Assembly: GCA_021841025.1 (NCBI GenBank) | Contig: JAKBWA010000009.1 | Location: forward strand, 1 to 64,000 | DNA: 64,000 nt | DNA from: Bacillota bacterium | GTDB taxonomy: Bacteria > Bacillota > Sulfobacillia > Sulfobacillales > Sulfobacillaceae | Reading direction: 5' to 3' | In this document: positions 62,273 to 64,000 of the stretch, in pieces | Layout of the letters: each line of letters opens with the position of its first letter | Numbering within the stretch: position 1 is the stretch's first letter | The notes under the pieces: generated by a model | What the model was told of the DNA's origin: nothing | What the model saw: the letters and a program-made list of their open reading frames with translations, nothing else | The model's database searches: none | Made by a program: the position numbers and the translations under genes

Positions 62273-62782
62273 ATGTTGGACGAAGAGGATCAAAAGTGGA
62301 TCGAGCCATGGGTGGAGTTGTGGGGCGACAAAATGACGCGCATGGCTTTTCTTATCATTCATGATCGGGAGCTGGCTCAAGACGTGGTTCAGGAAGCTTT
62401 TTTTCGACTCCACCGGCAACATTGCCAAAATCCCCACGTGTCAATATCGGTGGGATGGCTCTACGCCGTGACACGCAATGTGGCCCTGGATGCCCGCCGA
62501 AAGCGCAAACGTGACGGCGTCCCCTTTCCGATTGAATCAGAAGACATGGTGTCACCAAATTTCGAATCAGCGGTTGCCATGCGCCTTGATGTAGATAAGG
62601 TACTCTCCCAACTCTCCCAGAAAGACCGCGAGTGCCTGTGGCTTTTCTATTACGCTGGGTTGTCGACCCCAGAGATTGCGGAGGCATTGCATATGTCCAA
62701 CGTTAGTGTTCGTAAAAGGTTGCACCGGGCTCGGTGTCGGTTCTCCACAATCTGGAAGGAGATGACTTATGCCGAAAAATGA
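62273..62782 (+). CDS. ECF-family RNA polymerase sigma factor
   Basis: A 169-residue sigma-70 family factor. Region 2 reads RMAFLIIHDRELAQDVVQEA, then RLHRQ and WLYAVTRNVALDARRKRKR. Region 4 is KDRECLWLFYYAGLSTPEIA with the recognition helix VSVRKRLHRARCRF. ATG 62273 lies 9 bases after AGGAGG; an upstream extension to 62105 is not supported. It overlaps the presumed anti-sigma gene by 14 bp. The regulon cannot be deduced. Confidence 0.88.
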   Translation: MLDEEDQKWIEPWVELWGDKMTRMAFLIIHDRELAQDVVQEAFFRLHRQHCQNPHVSISVGWLYAVTRNVALDARRKRKRDGVPFPIESEDMVSPNFESAVAMRLDVDKVLSQLSQKDRECLWLFYYAGLSTPEIAEALHMSNVSVRKRLHRARCRFSTIWKEMTYAEK

Positions 62783-63758
62783 CCAGTGGCGTGGATTAGG
62801 CGACGAAACGCTCCAGACTCTGTTTCGTCAGATGGCGCATCATAAGTCCTTGGATTCTGTCCACTTTGACGCAAATCGTTTGTATAAACGTCTCTCTTCC
62901 CACAAGACCGCATCTCGCCGACTAGCTCCCTCTGATGTGATGTGGTGGACGGCTGTGGGGGCCGCATTTACCGCAGTTGTGGCTCTGGCCCTCACGAACA
63001 TACCCCATGGCGCTGCAAGATTATCCGGAAGAAGATTCCAGAGTACGGCATCTCGGGTTCAGACAGATCAGAAAATAATGAAAGACCTTCAACAGGGCAT
63101 ACCTTTGCTCGTCCAGGCGGGCCCCTTTCGGGTTTTGGTGTTTCGTCTGCCCGCAGAGCCGAGCGTTCACCCCGGTGAGATGATTAGAGGTTGGTACCAA
63201 GGAGGAATAGGAACTGGGAAGGTGCTGTCCCTGACCTGGGGTCAATATGCCTTCTTTTCCAATAAGCCGAGTCTGTGGGGGGCCATTGGACAAAAGGCAA
63301 CCTATGGCGGTTTGTCTCTGAAAAGTCTTCCGGGAGTGTCTGTGCCCGTACAGGCAAGGTGGATAGAGGGATCCAACGCTCATGCCCATGAATACGTCGC
63401 ATCGGTCCCCTTCAGCCGAGCGCAGCCTTTGCAGGTGACGAGGCGGCTTGATTTGGCGGGTCGTAATCCAAACTGGTCGGTCTCCTACCGCAGAGAAACG
63501 TTCACCGGCCATGGCACTCAAGAGTCCACGGGAATGCTCACGGTTATCCGTCATGCGGCAATCCCCAAGGGACTCAGCTATGATCTCGTGCTTGCGCCCG
63601 GATTGCTCAATATGAAGCAAGGAACTTTTGGTCAAAACACCCGAAGGGCAGCCTGGGCCGATTACAACCTGGCATGGACCGGAACTCCCAAAAGTCCCGA
63701 CCTTATACTGAAATGGCCGGGTCACCGGGTATCCATAAAGCTGCACAAGTCATCTTAA
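62769..63758 (+). CDS. presumed membrane anti-sigma factor
   Basis: A 329-residue single-pass membrane protein: cytoplasmic N-terminus (about residues 1-56), one membrane helix (about 58-78, WWTAVGAAFTAVVALAL) and a large extracytoplasmic domain. The overlap with the ECF sigma gene and this topology suggest an anti-sigma factor sensing an envelope signal. No zinc anti-sigma HxxxCxxC motif is present and the outer domain matches no family I recognise. Confidence 0.65.
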   Translation: MPKNDQWRGLGDETLQTLFRQMAHHKSLDSVHFDANRLYKRLSSHKTASRRLAPSDVMWWTAVGAAFTAVVALALTNIPHGAARLSGRRFQSTASRVQTDQKIMKDLQQGIPLLVQAGPFRVLVFRLPAEPSVHPGEMIRGWYQGGIGTGKVLSLTWGQYAFFSNKPSLWGAIGQKATYGGLSLKSLPGVSVPVQARWIEGSNAHAHEYVASVPFSRAQPLQVTRRLDLAGRNPNWSVSYRRETFTGHGTQESTGMLTVIRHAAIPKGLSYDLVLAPGLLNMKQGTFGQNTRRAAWADYNLAWTGTPKSPDLILKWPGHRVSIKLHKSS

Positions 63759-63799
63759 GAGTCACTGTCAGCAAAAGCTGTTTTTGCCCGAGACGCCTA

Positions 63800-64000
63800 C
63801 TATTCTTTGGCGGCCGCGATTTGACTCGAGGCGATATCATTGGAAGACAGGCGGAACACGGGTTGATGTTCGCCCTTCGTGATCAAAGAGACTAAGGCGG
63901 TTAACAGCATATTGGCTAACAGCGCCACGAGGCCCAGATTCCATCCCCAAAGAGTTGTGTGAGTAAAATAGAGCACAAGGGCCACAATATCTCCTGTTAT
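63800..64000 (-). CDS. C-terminal end of a transporter, possibly sodium:solute symporter (partial)
   Basis: The minus-strand frame enters from the right edge and ends at 63800. The visible 66 residues hold the last one or two membrane helices (GDIVALVLYFTHTTLWGWNL, then LLANMLLTALVSLITK) and a polar tail. The pattern resembles the last helix of sodium:solute symporters; too little is present to be sure. Confidence 0.55.
   Translation of the reverse strand: MTGDIVALVLYFTHTTLWGWNLGLVALLANMLLTALVSLITKGEHQPVFRLSSNDIASSQIAAAKE

Overview
The window looks like the chromosome of a Gram-positive (Bacillota-type), metal-exposed, probably acidophilic bacterium of the Sulfobacillus kind. This is an inference, since no rRNA or other marker gene is present. 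Supporting signs are strong AGGAGG-type ribosome sites, frequent GTG/TTG starts, a SipW/TasA module, a CsoR-CopA copper system, a thioredoxin-type arsenate reductase, and an 11-gene respiratory complex I without the NADH-oxidising subunits. I see no rRNA, tRNA or CRISPR array.

Layout. 0.4-3.6 kb: ABC sugar importer (binding protein plus two permeases, no ATPase). 3.9-6.5 kb: APC-family amino-acid exporter divergent from a LysR regulator, with a T-N11-A palindrome between them. 6.5-8.3 kb: mostly non-coding, with a 35-residue Cys-rich metallothionein-like ORF and an O-methyltransferase. 8.6-16.3 kb: acetyl-CoA synthetase, small membrane proteins, rmuC, an uppP-like gene, a GNAT acetyltransferase and a Trp-rich unknown protein. 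16.5-17.4 kb: a DnaA-box cluster, two inverted repeats and arsC. 17.4-24.8 kb: acyl-CoA ligase, LuxR-type regulator, the copper operon csoR-copA-YHS, and a haem-oxygenase-like diiron protein. 25.2-26.0 kb: truncated IS110-family transposase. 26.4-30.6 kb: membrane-bound LuxR regulator and a TasA/SipW-type extracellular fibre operon. 31.2-34.9 kb: ABC exporter with a DesK/LiaS-type two-component system. 35.2-43.4 kb: thioesterase, a second uppP-like gene and an envelope glycosylation cluster (flippase-like LPG_synthase_TM protein, GT2, YfhO-like protein, epimerase). 43.5-49.1 kb: a decayed region with transposase fragments and an MFS pseudogene around a double zinc-finger protein, an ABC transporter and a DUF4232-like protein. 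49.4-62.0 kb: two divergent energy operons. 62.3-63.8 kb: ECF sigma factor with a presumed anti-sigma factor. The right edge cuts a transporter gene.

The most coherent system is at 49.4-62.0 kb. nuoABCD runs straight into nuoHIJKLMN, so the NADH module NuoEFG is missing. A divergent minus-strand operon across a shared 488-bp intergenic region encodes a small membrane protein, a large NapH/NosR-like membrane iron-sulfur protein, two ferredoxins and an A-type Fe-S carrier. I propose that this operon feeds electrons to, or takes them from, complex I through ferredoxin. That is inference from composition and position.

Other items worth a look are the 35-aa metallothionein-like ORF, the tandem ClpX-type zinc-finger protein without an ATPase, the IS110 protein that has lost one acidic catalytic residue and its C-terminal domain, the orphan DnaA-box cluster beside arsC, and two UppP homologues that both lack the conserved active-site histidine.
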